From contig JANPBM010000073.1 in assembly GCA_031430435.1 (NCBI GenBank), positions 20,836 to 84,835 of the forward strand: a stretch of DNA of 64,000 bases, given 5' to 3'. The notes beneath the pieces were generated by a model. That model saw nothing but the letters and a program-made list of their open reading frames with translations, searched no databases and had not been told where the DNA came from. This DNA comes from JANNVK01 sp031430435. Its GTDB lineage: Bacteria > Acidobacteriota > Blastocatellia > Pyrinomonadales > Pyrinomonadaceae. This document shows, piece after piece, positions 25,961-34,005 of this stretch. Position numbers and translations under genes: made by a program. How positions within the stretch are numbered: position 1 is the first letter of the stretch; every line of letters starts with the position of its first letter.

Positions 25961-26038
25961 GAATGTTCAGAGTTCAAACTTCAGTTTGCGACCGACGCTT
26001 AAGCATCGTTGACACGATGAATCGTGAACTCTGAACGT
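25961..26038 (+). repeat. R3 repeat, copy a
   Basis: A 78-base sequence that recurs at 27271-27348 in the same orientation, with one difference seen (GACGCTT here, GATGCTT there). Its ends are inverted (GTTCAGAGTTCA and TGAACTCTGAAC), with an inner palindrome GCTTAAGC. It ends 28 bases before the SGNH lipoprotein gene. Confidence 0.85.
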
Positions 26039-26066
26039 ATTTACTAAATAATCAGAGGAGGAAAAT

Positions 26067-27260
26067 ATGTCAAATTATAACCGCAGAACATTTATCAAAA
26101 CATTTCCGGCAATCGGCGGGCTTGCGTTTCTAACCCAAAGTTGCGGTACCAATTCGGGCAATTTTGATAATTCCGACCCGACACCGCCGGCTGTATCCGC
26201 TACGCCAAACACCCAAACCTTTCAAATGCTTGCGTTTGGTGATTCCGTTATGTGGGGGCAAGGATTAGAAAAAGAACAAAAATTTTCATATTTGGTAAAA
26301 AATTGGCTGGACAAAAAGATTCCAAACGTCAAATTTGAAAATTTCGCGCATTCGGGAGCAACGATAAATAAACCAACGAAAAAAGAAAAGGATTATGAGA
26401 TTAAAAATCCCAACGAAAACTTTGCAGGTGAAATTCCGACATCATTTCCGATAATCAAAGATCAAGTAGCAAATTCAAACTATCGGGCTGACGAGGTGAA
26501 ATTGATTTTAGTTGACGGCGGAGCAAACGATATGAGCAAATTAACGTCATTGTTGCTACCGCATTCGGCAAACAAACTTATAAATATGGTTGAAACTGTT
26601 AAATTTTTTGGTCATCAAATCAATTTTGCGGACTATGAAAAAAAAATCGGAACCGCCATGGGCGAGTTATTAACCCAAATTGCCGACAAATATAAATACG
26701 CCAGAATTATCGTGACAGGTTATTATCCGATAATTACGGAAGGCACTTCGCCCGATGAACTGTTTAATATAATCTCAAACCTATTTGAAGAAAACAGCCC
26801 GCAGGATAAATTACTGACCGCAATTATCAAGCCGATTAAAAATAATCCGTTAAGAAAAAACAAGTACTACACGGATGTCGTAGAAAGTTCTGAAATTTGG
26901 TACACCGAGTCAAACAGGCATATAGAAGCTCAGGTGAAAAAGTTGAATGAAACCAACAAACTGACCGACTCGAACCGTGCTTTTTTTGCAAAAGTTAATT
27001 TTGATGACCACGGCTATAATGCCGAAGATACTTTTTTATGGAAACTCGAAGGCAAAGCAAAGACCGACGATAAATTGCGTGACGCGAGAAAAACTATTTG
27101 TTCGCCGACAAATGACCATAAATTTACTCCCGAATTCGATTACCAAGTATGTAAACGTGCCGGCTTATTTCATCCCAATGTAAAAGGAGCAGAGGCTTAT
27201 TTTGAAGCGATTATTGAATTGTTGGACAAAAATTGGAAAGATTTCGGTTGGAGCAATTAG
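26067..27260 (+). CDS. Tat-exported SGNH-hydrolase lipoprotein
   Basis: A 397-residue lipoprotein. The N-terminus has a twin-arginine motif NRRTFIK, a hydrophobic stretch, and the lipobox LTQSC with Cys at about 28, so export by Tat and lipidation are expected. SGNH blocks are visible: LAFGDSVMWGQ (nucleophile Ser), NFAHSGAT (Gly), DGGANDM (Asn) and FHPNVKGAEAY with the catalytic His near the C-terminus. A long insertion separates the later blocks. It would act as an esterase or lipase at the envelope. AGAGGAGG lies 6 bases before the ATG. The gene is bracketed by two nearly identical R3 repeats in direct orientation and opens the hydrolase island. Confidence 0.85.
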   Translation: MSNYNRRTFIKTFPAIGGLAFLTQSCGTNSGNFDNSDPTPPAVSATPNTQTFQMLAFGDSVMWGQGLEKEQKFSYLVKNWLDKKIPNVKFENFAHSGATINKPTKKEKDYEIKNPNENFAGEIPTSFPIIKDQVANSNYRADEVKLILVDGGANDMSKLTSLLLPHSANKLINMVETVKFFGHQINFADYEKKIGTAMGELLTQIADKYKYARIIVTGYYPIITEGTSPDELFNIISNLFEENSPQDKLLTAIIKPIKNNPLRKNKYYTDVVESSEIWYTESNRHIEAQVKKLNETNKLTDSNRAFFAKVNFDDHGYNAEDTFLWKLEGKAKTDDKLRDARKTICSPTNDHKFTPEFDYQVCKRAGLFHPNVKGAEAYFEAIIELLDKNWKDFGWSN

Positions 27261-27270
27261 CCGGAGATTT

Positions 27271-27348
27271 GAATGTTCAGAGTTCAAACTTCAGTTTGCG
27301 ACCGATGCTTAAGCATCGTTGACACGATGAATCGTGAACTCTGAACGT
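27271..27348 (+). repeat. R3 repeat, copy b
   Basis: Second copy of the 78-base repeat of 25961-26038, differing at one base. It starts 10 bases after the SGNH lipoprotein stop and ends 21 bases before the 21-bp array. Confidence 0.85.
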
Positions 27349-27369
27349 GAAACGCAGTATTTCCGGAGT

Positions 27370-27600
27370 TTATTTAACCGGTCAGAAGGTTTATTTAAAC
27401 ATCGCGGAGATTTATTTAACTCATCGAGAAGGTTATTTAACCGGTGCAGAAGTTTATTTAACCGGTTCAAAGGTTTCTTTAACCGGCACGGAAGATTATT
27501 TAACCGGTTGAAAAACTTATTTAACCGGTGCAAAGACTTCTTTAAGTACCGCAAGAATTTATTTAACCGGTACAGAGTTTTCTTTAAGTGTTTGAACATT
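27370..27600 (+). repeat. Array of eleven 21-bp tandem repeats
   Basis: The core TTTAA recurs at 27373, 27394, 27415, 27436, 27457, 27478, 27499, 27520, 27541, 27562 and 27583, exactly every 21 bases with no insertion or deletion. Most units read TTATTTAACCGGT followed by a variable A/G-rich part. The plus frame from GTG 27334 to 27621 is open for 95 codons and gives an LFNRxxG-type heptad repeat; the minus strand from 27608 to 27309 is open too and gives an LNKxLxR-type heptad. No good ribosome binding site or start is seen for either, so coding is uncertain. Twenty-one bases are two turns of B-DNA, so the AACCGGT cores would lie on one face, as in a phased protein-binding array. It ends 36 bases before a real gene. 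Confidence 0.9.
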
Positions 27601-27636
27601 TCAAACACAAAATTTTATTAACAAAAGGAGATTATT

Positions 27637-28335
27637 ATGAAGAATTTTATAGATTGGTATCCGACCGACGGTGCCACCGAGCGAATTATATACGGCAATA
27701 TTGCTGCAAAGATTGATGCTTACAAGTCAAAATATCCGTTTTTAACGCCCGATTATTTGGACAAAATTCATACGATGTGTCAGACGTTTGTGCAAGGTTT
27801 CGACAAAATCGAGCAAAACAGAGCGACCGCCAAACAAATGACGACTTGGTTTGCAAACATTGTGGACAGCAAGCAAACTAACGAACCTGTGCCGTCCGCG
27901 CCTGTTTTTCAAGCGTTTGGTCTGCCTGCAAATGCGACGCTCGGTTTAGAACAGCAATGCCGCGATTTTGCCGGATTATTCAAACGCCAACTTAATTACG
28001 ACAAAGCCGACGGACTCGATTTAATGATCGAACGCGCCAAAGGCGATGCTCCGAATCTGACCGATGTTCAGCCCGAACTTAAACTTTCGGCGGCAAACGA
28101 CAAGGTTGCGGTCGAATGGAAAAAAACCGGCTTTGACGCACTCGAACTGCAATACCGCAAAACAGGTACCGCAATGTGGCAACCCGCCGACAAAAGCACC
28201 GAGAAAATCGTCGAATTCGTGCCGGCGTTAGCGGCTTTCGGTTCGCCCGAAAAATTCGAGTTTCGCGGAGTTTATTTGATTAAAAATCAACGTGTCGGTA
28301 ATTGGTCGGCGACTTATACCGTTACGGTCGGGTAG
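27637..28335 (+). CDS. Hypothetical protein with a fibronectin-III-like C-terminal segment
   Basis: A 232-residue soluble protein without a signal peptide. The first about 145 residues are helical (YLDKIHTMCQTFVQGFDKIEQN, LEQQCRDFAGLFKRQLNYDKADGLDL). The C-terminal 80 residues (LKLSAANDKVAVEWKKTGFDALELQYRKTG) look like a beta-sandwich of the fibronectin type III kind. AAAGGAG lies 6 bases before the ATG. It directly follows the 21-bp array, which could act as its control region. I do not recognise the family. Confidence 0.65.
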   Translation: MKNFIDWYPTDGATERIIYGNIAAKIDAYKSKYPFLTPDYLDKIHTMCQTFVQGFDKIEQNRATAKQMTTWFANIVDSKQTNEPVPSAPVFQAFGLPANATLGLEQQCRDFAGLFKRQLNYDKADGLDLMIERAKGDAPNLTDVQPELKLSAANDKVAVEWKKTGFDALELQYRKTGTAMWQPADKSTEKIVEFVPALAAFGSPEKFEFRGVYLIKNQRVGNWSATYTVTVG

Positions 28336-28370
28336 TTGAGAATTAAGAATTAAGAATTGCCTTGTGCGAC

Positions 28371-28489
28371 CGAAAAGAATTGATTTGCGAAAGTACGACA
28401 CGCTTCAGTTTGTCGATAAACCTTTAGTTTGAGTGTTGTTATGTGCCGCAACAAACTGAAGTTTGTTGTACTTTCCGGCAACTGTTTTT
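28371..28489 (-). mobile_element. R2 family element, copy b (degraded ends)
   Basis: Complement orientation of R2 copy a: GAATTGATTTGCGAAAGTACGACACGC, a hairpin around ACACGCTTCAGTTTGTCG, then CAACAAACTGAAGTTTGTTG and GTACTTTC. One terminal repeat is missing, so no flanking duplication can be given. It precedes the 88-residue gene. Boundaries are approximate. Confidence 0.6.
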
Positions 28490-28615
28490 GTATCGCGGAT
28501 TGAAAAACTTTGGACGGCATTTTCCGTTCATTACCCCCGAACTGTTTGAAATACATTTATTCAAACGCATTTCCGACAGTTCATTAACCATAAAATAAAG
28601 TAAGGAGACAAATGT

Positions 28616-28882
28616 ATGAGTAAGGAAAAAAACGACGGAAACATATCAGCGACGGATATGAAACACTTTGAGCAACTGGCAAGCGAACTGAAAATTGCCA
28701 AAGCAAGCAGTGCGGTCGCCAAAGTCGGCATCGGTGATTTGTGCAAACAATATCATACAATCGAGCCGATTCTGAAAAAGGTTTTACCGTTTATTCGTCT
28801 GATTCCGAAGATCGGGAAAACGGCGGCTGAGGCAATCGAATTTTTGATGAGCATTGCAAGTATTGCGTGTCCCGTCGCTTAG
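28616..28882 (+). CDS. Small hypothetical protein with a hydrophobic C-terminus
   Basis: An 88-residue protein. The first half is charged (DMKHFEQLASELKIAKASS), the second half includes a hydrophobic stretch with prolines (ILKKVLPFIRLIPKIGKTAAEAIEFLMSIASIACPVA) that could be membrane-active or bind a partner. There is no signal peptide. AAGGAG at 28602-28607 supports the start. It lies between an R2 element and a terminator, so it is probably a single-gene unit within the hydrolase island. I recognise no family. Confidence 0.6.
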   Translation: MSKEKNDGNISATDMKHFEQLASELKIAKASSAVAKVGIGDLCKQYHTIEPILKKVLPFIRLIPKIGKTAAEAIEFLMSIASIACPVA

Positions 28883-28893
28883 TCGATTAAACC

Positions 28894-28940
28894 TGCGGAA
28901 GCCGGTTTGCCTCAAGTAATTCGGCTTCCGCAACTTTTAT
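28894..28940 (+). terminator. Rho-independent terminator after the 88-residue gene
   Basis: Perfect 11-bp stem TGCGGAAGCCG / CGGCTTCCGCA with a 17-base loop followed by an AT-rich, T-containing tail, 11 bases after the stop codon. Confidence 0.75.
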
Positions 28941-28948
28941 TTTACTTG

Positions 28949-29054
28949 GACGCTTTCAGCAAAATGTACGACACGCTTCGGCTTGTCGATAAACTTTAGC
29001 TTGAATCAAGTTATAGACGGCAACAAACTAAAGTATGTTTTACCCGAAAGCGTC
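28949..29054 (-). mobile_element. R2 family element, copy c
   Basis: A 106-base copy carrying the hairpin around GTACGACACGCTTCGGCTTG, the middle AACTTTAGCTTGAATCAAGT, and the CAACAAACTAAAG motif. Here the ends are GACGCTTTC and GAAAGCGTC, a perfect 9-bp inverted repeat that differs from copies a and f. It ends 2 bases before the ribosome binding site (AAGGAG) of the M43 protease gene. Confidence 0.6.
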
Positions 29055-29071
29055 TCGGAAAGGAGTTAATT

Positions 29072-29965
29072 ATGAATGAAACATTTGAAGATTTACCGTT
29101 ACAACGCAGTTGCGGAGCAACCGCCATGTATTATCGTCAACTGGAAGTCGATCCCGATTTTCAAGAAAACCAACGCAGTTTAGAAATGTTTACGGCACAG
29201 GCAAAAATGCTCGGCGGAGCGAAAATCCCGGTACTTAAAATTCCGGTCGCAGTGCATATTGTTTACAACAAAGACAGTCAAAACATTTCGGACGCGCAGA
29301 TTAAAAGCCAGATTGCCGTGCTGAATAAAGATTATCGGGCAAAAAATTCGGATAAAAGCAAAGTTCCCGCCGTTTGGAAAAACTTGGTGGCGGATTCACG
29401 CCTCGAATTTCATTTGTTGGACGACGCGGCGTTGGCAATTACGCGAACCAAAACCGATAAGTTGTTCTTCGGGATGAACAATTCGATCAAATTTACTGCT
29501 CAAGGCGGACACGATGTTTTTAAACCCGAAAGCGTCTTGAACATCTGGGTTTGTAATTTAGCGGGAATACTGGGTTATGCTCAATTTCCGGGCGGCGACC
29601 CGAAAACGGACGGCGTGGTTATCAACTTTCAAGCCTTCGGGAAAGGCGGAACTGCCAAAGCTCCGTACAATCTCGGACGCACCGCCACGCACGAAGTCGG
29701 GCATTGGCTGAATCTGTTCCATATTTGGGGCGACACCATGGATTGCAGCGGCAGCGATAAGGTTGACGACACACCGAAGGCTTTGGATAAAAATTTCGGC
29801 AAACCCGTCTTTCCGCACGTTTCCTGCAATAACGGTCCAAACGGCGATATGTTTGTCAATTATATGGATTACACCGACGACGACGCGATGTTTATGTTTA
29901 CCAAAGGACAAGCCGAACGAATGGCGGCAACCTTTTCGGGTCCGCGAAACGGGTTTGTGCCGTAG
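29072..29965 (+). CDS. M43-family (pappalysin-like) zinc metalloprotease
   Basis: A 297-residue zinc protease. The motif HEVGHWLNLFH (from about residue 207) carries the three metal ligands and the catalytic Glu, with a following IWGDTMDC and the Met-turn NYMDYTDDDAMFMFT, the pattern of the M43 pappalysin/cytophagalysin family. There is no clear signal peptide at the N-terminus (MNETFEDLPLQRSCG), which is odd for a family usually exported; another export route or an intracellular role is possible. GGAAAGGAG lies 8 bases before the ATG. It belongs to the hydrolase island between R2 elements. Confidence 0.9.
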   Translation: MNETFEDLPLQRSCGATAMYYRQLEVDPDFQENQRSLEMFTAQAKMLGGAKIPVLKIPVAVHIVYNKDSQNISDAQIKSQIAVLNKDYRAKNSDKSKVPAVWKNLVADSRLEFHLLDDAALAITRTKTDKLFFGMNNSIKFTAQGGHDVFKPESVLNIWVCNLAGILGYAQFPGGDPKTDGVVINFQAFGKGGTAKAPYNLGRTATHEVGHWLNLFHIWGDTMDCSGSDKVDDTPKALDKNFGKPVFPHVSCNNGPNGDMFVNYMDYTDDDAMFMFTKGQAERMAATFSGPRNGFVP

Positions 29966-29995
29966 TAAAATATAATCGGCAGTATTTGCCGAAAT

Positions 29996-30328
29996 GGTAC
30001 CACATATTTAGTTTGTTGATAACTGATGTTACGCAAAATATTAGCCGTTGGAAACGGCGATAGCATATAGCCCATAGCGTGAGCTATGGGTTGGCAAAAA
30101 CATCATTCAAGCCCGTGACAACGGGCGACAGATGCTTGCTTCTGTCGCAATCTACGATAGCTTTTATTTAAATTTACTATTCCCATAGCTCACGCTATGG
30201 GCTATACGCTAACACCCGCTACGCGGGCTGAAAGCATTTAACTGCGTAACATCAGTTGATAACTTAAACATTATTCAAGCTAAAGTTTATCGGCAAGCTA
30301 AAGCGTGTCGTACTTTTGCAATCGACAT
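29996..30328 (+). mobile_element. R2 family element, copy d, split by an R1 element
   Basis: The left part (29996-30023, ACCACATATTTAGTTTGTTG...) and the right part (30255-30328, ...TTCAAGCTAAAGTTTATCGG, AAGCGTGTCGTAC) form one R2 copy once the R1 insert and one copy of the 9-base target duplication are removed. This copy is in the same orientation as copies a and f. Outer ends are degraded. The 107-residue gene starts 32 bases downstream. Confidence 0.6.
30024..30254. mobile_element. R1 family element, copy b, with 9-base target duplication
   Basis: A 231-base element with perfect 12-bp terminal inverted repeats, TGATGTTACGCA at 30024-30035 and its complement at 30243-30254. The 9 bases GTTGATAAC flank it directly on both sides (30015-30023 and 30255-30263). 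Its inside is homologous, in reverse orientation, to R1 copy a at 23390-23745. The interior has nested palindromes such as CCCATAGC/GCTATGGG and CCGTTGGAAACGG. No protein is encoded. It has inserted into R2 copy d. Confidence 0.8.
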
Positions 30329-30359
30329 CAGTTTATTACAAAAAATATAGGCGGTAATT

Positions 30360-30683
30360 ATGGAAAAGAAAAAACTATTGGAAAATATCCAACAAAGCTG
30401 GCTTCATTCGCACGAAGAAGACACGCCAACTGAGACGATCTATCGTCCCGCAGATTACGATTTTCCGCTTTCACGCGGACGGACGGGCTTTGACTTAAAA
30501 CCCGGCAACAAACTGTCGGAAATCAACATTGCCCCGACCGACGGCACATTTGAAGCGTCAGGTTCGTGGGAATTAAAAACCGACAAAAATAATGTCGAAC
30601 TGCGGTTAAACTCCGACGCTTCGGCAAAACGCGATTTGCAGATTAAATCGGTCAGCAAAGATTGCTTGGTGGTCAAAAAATAA
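30360..30683 (+). CDS. Hypothetical protein in the hydrolase island
   Basis: A 107-residue soluble protein. The N-terminal 50 residues are charged (ENIQQSWLHSHEED, TIYRPADYDFPLSRGR), the rest alternates (GTFEASGSWELKTDKNNVELRLNSD) in a way that suggests a small beta-barrel of the lipocalin-like kind. No signal peptide. A GGCGG lies 7 bases before the ATG. It follows R2 copy d. It could be a partner or inhibitor of one of the neighbouring hydrolases, but this is only inference. Confidence 0.5.
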   Translation: MEKKKLLENIQQSWLHSHEEDTPTETIYRPADYDFPLSRGRTGFDLKPGNKLSEINIAPTDGTFEASGSWELKTDKNNVELRLNSDASAKRDLQIKSVSKDCLVVKK

Positions 30684-30774
30684 ATCGGCAAATGTCTGCA
30701 AGGTTCGCCGAAGTAACCAACAAAGTTACGCAAGCCTCAGACCACGCGGCGGTTTTTGTCGAATTTGAAGTTTA

Positions 30775-30862
30775 GCGAAAAAGGTACGACACGCTTCAGC
30801 TTGTCGATGCAACTTTAGCTTGAATCAAGTTAAAGGCAACAACAAACTAAAATTCGTTGGAC
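30775..30862 (-). mobile_element. R2 family element, copy e (partial)
   Basis: Carries AAGGTACGACACGCTTCAGC, TTGTCGAT, AACTTTAGCTTGAATCAAGT and CAACAACAAACTAAAATTCG, in the same orientation as copies b and c. Terminal repeats are not clear. It ends about 90 bases before the patatin start. Confidence 0.55.
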
Positions 30863-30954
30863 ATTTTATCAAACGGAAAATGTTCGACTGCTTTTTATTG
30901 ACAGACAGCCCTCAACAGGCACAAAATCTTTTCAAACCAAAGGAGAATAAAACT

Positions 30955-33900
30955 ATGCCCCAAACAGAGACTAAACCCAAAGTTTTAATTGAAGTTTTAA
31001 GCGAAGAATTAAATCATATCAAAGGCAGAACGGTGATAAAACCCGAAGTTGCCGCAGGTAATGACTTAAAATCTGTTTTCGACATTCTGCACAATGCAAA
31101 ATTGAAAGCCTTGTGTTTTTCGGGCGGCGGAATCCGCAGCGCGACATTCGGACTCGGAATTGTGCAGGCGTTGGCGAAACATAAATTGTTGACAAGGTTT
31201 GATTATCTTTCGACAGTTTCGGGCGGCGGATATTTGGGATCGTGGCTGTCCGCGTGGGTTCGCCGCGAACAAATGGCAAAGTTTGAAGCGGAGCTAAAAG
31301 GCAATAAAACATTGCCGGATATTCAGGACGATAAAAACCTGTTTGAGAAATATCAAACCTCGCAACCCGACGGCATTAAACGGGTGCAGGATTTAATCGG
31401 TAATTATCAACTGACCGAACCTTTGCCGAACCAAGCCGCAAGCCCGAACGAAGAACCGCCCGAATTACAGTATTTGCGGCAGTTCAGCAATTTTATGAGT
31501 CCGAAAGTCGGCATTATGTCGGCAGATACTTGGACGCTGGTTGCAATTTATCTGCGTAATCTTTTTCTTAATCAAACAATTTTTATTCCGCTGATTTCAG
31601 CCGTCTTGTTGTTGCCAAAGTTGTTTTTTGCATTAACCAAAGCCGTTGATATAATTGCCGAACCTTTTGCAAACTTAGATATTTTGAGCATTATTTTGTT
31701 GGCTGTCGGTGTTTTATCGGGTTCGTTTGCGGTCGGCTACATTCTTTATCAACTGCCGAGCAACAAAAAAGTACGCTTAAAAAACCACACACATACCCGC
31801 AAAACACCAAAGGCTAAAGTTAAAATTGCATGGGATTCCGAATCAAATGTTGTTCGGTTGAGCGTTTTGCCGATGTTGGTGTTGGCATACATTTCGACCG
31901 TGCTGTGGGCGTGGTTTAACCTTGCAAAGCTGCCGTCATCGCCGTTTACATTTACTTATTTACCGACCATATATTGGATGAATTTTGTTATCTTCGGTAT
32001 GGTTGTCGGATTTATCGGCAGTATAGGATATTTTATTTTTAATTATCCGAACTCCGCCAAAAAACTGAGTACCTCCGCGTGGCAGATATTTTTGGCGGTT
32101 TTATGTGGAGGTATCAAAGGCTGTTTGATGTATCTCGTTGTTTATAATCTGACTTTTCCGACGACCGAGACACAATTTCTGCTGTATCAAACCTTTGCCG
32201 CGCCGGTTTTCCTGATTATTTTTCTGGCGGCGGCAACGTTATTTGTCGGGCTTTCTTCTAAACATATCGACGATGCCGACCGCGAATGGCTGGCGCGTTA
32301 CGGCGCGTGGATTTTGATTATCTGCGCAGCGTGGATAATTTTGCACGGCTTAACTTTATTCGGACCAATCGCCGTCGGTAAATTGATTGATATTTTGACC
32401 AAAGACAAGTGGGATTTTATCGATTATATAAAAACTTCGATTGTGCCGATAATTGTCGCAATTTCGGGCTTTATCAGTTTGTTCGGCGGATTTTCGGCGA
32501 AATCTTCGGCGACCCAAAAACAAACCGATAAATCTGTTCTCTCCAAATTTCTTTCGTTTGCTCCGCCGATTGCGGGCTTTGTTTTTCTCGGCTTTATCTT
32601 TGTCGGTTTAATCTCCGGCACAGATTTTTTGATGAATTATATTTCCACCTTTAAGCCGATTGCCGACCTCAATCTGAGCAATCCGGTTTATACGGTAATC
32701 TGGATATCAATCTTGACCGCGTTCGGAATTTTTATGGCGTTTTTCGTCAATGTCAATAAATTTTCGTTGCATTCGATGTATCGAGATCGTTTGGTTCGGG
32801 CGTATTTGGGCGCGTCAAAGGAAAACAGACACGGCGATCATTTTACAAATTTCGATGACACGGACAATTTTCAACTACACCGTTTGAAAGGACAAAAACC
32901 GTTTCATATTGTCAATGCAACACTGAACTTGCTCGGCAGCAGCAATAATTTGGCGTGGCAAAACCGCAAAGGCGAATCGTTCACAATGTCGCCGTTGCAT
33001 TGCGGCAGTTGGCATCTCGGCTATCGCCCGACCAACGAATATGCTCATGATGCCAAAGCAAACGAATGCGAAAATATCAAATACTGCAATCAATCCGACA
33101 AACATTGTCCGGTAAATGCCGACGGAACTTTTGCTTGTAATCCTAAACTGAAAGGAAAATCCATTAAGTTGGGAACGGCGATGGCAATTTCGGGCGCGGC
33201 GGCGAATCCGAATATGGGTTATTATTCTTCGCCGATTGTGACGTTTTTGTTGGCGCTGTTTAATGTTCGGATGGGTTGGTGGCTCGGAAATCCGGGGAAA
33301 ATCGGCGATACTCAAGATTTAAGCTGGTTAAAACACCGGTTTTTAGATTTATTAAAAGGGAAAATCAGTCGCGGAAACGACTTAAAGGGCAGAAAGTTTT
33401 ACGAAAAATCTTGTCCGACGATTGCCGTATTTCCGCTCATAAACGAAACATTGGGACGCACGGACGAAAATAAACGTTATATCAACGTCACGGACGGCGG
33501 ACATTTCGAGAACTTGGGACTTTACGAACCGATTTTGCGACGTTGTAAATTTATTGTCGTCAGCGACGGTGCAGAGGACGCAAACTTTAATTTCGGCGAA
33601 ATTTCCAACGCGATTGAAAAATGCAAAGTTGATTTGGGCGTGCAAATTATCTTCAAAGACGGCTTCAAACTTTACTCGCGCGAAACCGCCGATGACGAAG
33701 CGAATAAAATCGGTCGAATGCGTTTCGCCGTCGCCGACATTATTTATCCCGAAAGTAATGAAACAGGCGTGTTGCTTTATCTGCGTCCGACATATTACGG
33801 CAATGAACCGACCGATGTTGTCCATTACGCCAAAGCAAATCCCGCGTTTCCGCACCAAACAACGGCAGATGAACAATATGACGAACATCAATTTGAAGCC

Positions 33901-33996
33901 TATCGCACGTTGGGATATTTTATTATGAACGAACTGCTTGAAAAGAAAGACGATAACGGTTTGAAAGTATTTTTCGACTCGTTAAAAAACTCTTAA
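30955..33996 (+). CDS. Membrane-embedded patatin-like phospholipase
   Basis: A 1013-residue protein combining a patatin lipid acyl hydrolase with many membrane helices. The oxyanion loop SGGGIRSATFG (about 56-66) and nucleophile motif STVSGGGYLGSW (Ser89) are near the N-terminus; the catalytic Asp is in TDGGHFENLGLYEP (Asp847). About ten transmembrane segments lie between residues about 197 and 602, so the catalytic Ser and Asp come from parts flanking a membrane region. The usual Gly two before the Ser is Thr. An open frame continues 45 codons upstream, but AAAGGAG 9 bases before ATG 30955 decides the start. It closes the hydrolase island. Confidence 0.88.
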   Translation: MPQTETKPKVLIEVLSEELNHIKGRTVIKPEVAAGNDLKSVFDILHNAKLKALCFSGGGIRSATFGLGIVQALAKHKLLTRFDYLSTVSGGGYLGSWLSAWVRREQMAKFEAELKGNKTLPDIQDDKNLFEKYQTSQPDGIKRVQDLIGNYQLTEPLPNQAASPNEEPPELQYLRQFSNFMSPKVGIMSADTWTLVAIYLRNLFLNQTIFIPLISAVLLLPKLFFALTKAVDIIAEPFANLDILSIILLAVGVLSGSFAVGYILYQLPSNKKVRLKNHTHTRKTPKAKVKIAWDSESNVVRLSVLPMLVLAYISTVLWAWFNLAKLPSSPFTFTYLPTIYWMNFVIFGMVVGFIGSIGYFIFNYPNSAKKLSTSAWQIFLAVLCGGIKGCLMYLVVYNLTFPTTETQFLLYQTFAAPVFLIIFLAAATLFVGLSSKHIDDADREWLARYGAWILIICAAWIILHGLTLFGPIAVGKLIDILTKDKWDFIDYIKTSIVPIIVAISGFISLFGGFSAKSSATQKQTDKSVLSKFLSFAPPIAGFVFLGFIFVGLISGTDFLMNYISTFKPIADLNLSNPVYTVIWISILTAFGIFMAFFVNVNKFSLHSMYRDRLVRAYLGASKENRHGDHFTNFDDTDNFQLHRLKGQKPFHIVNATLNLLGSSNNLAWQNRKGESFTMSPLHCGSWHLGYRPTNEYAHDAKANECENIKYCNQSDKHCPVNADGTFACNPKLKGKSIKLGTAMAISGAAANPNMGYYSSPIVTFLLALFNVRMGWWLGNPGKIGDTQDLSWLKHRFLDLLKGKISRGNDLKGRKFYEKSCPTIAVFPLINETLGRTDENKRYINVTDGGHFENLGLYEPILRRCKFIVVSDGAEDANFNFGEISNAIEKCKVDLGVQIIFKDGFKLYSRETADDEANKIGRMRFAVADIIYPESNETGVLLYLRPTYYGNEPTDVVHYAKANPAFPHQTTADEQYDEHQFEAYRTLGYFIMNELLEKKDDNGLKVFFDSLKNS

Positions 33997-34005
33997 TTGC
34001 TCATA

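Noticed and set aside
27370..27600. CRISPR array
   Set aside because: Units are 21 bases in direct contact with no unique spacers, and no cas genes are present.
27309..27608. Minus-strand 99-codon heptad-repeat frame taken as a second gene over the 21-bp array
   Set aside because: It is the complement of the same repeats and has no ribosome binding site. It is discussed with the array instead of being called as a gene.
33382..33891. Minus-strand 169-codon frame inside the patatin gene
   Set aside because: It is a shadow of a gene with clear patatin motifs on the plus strand and shows no start signal.
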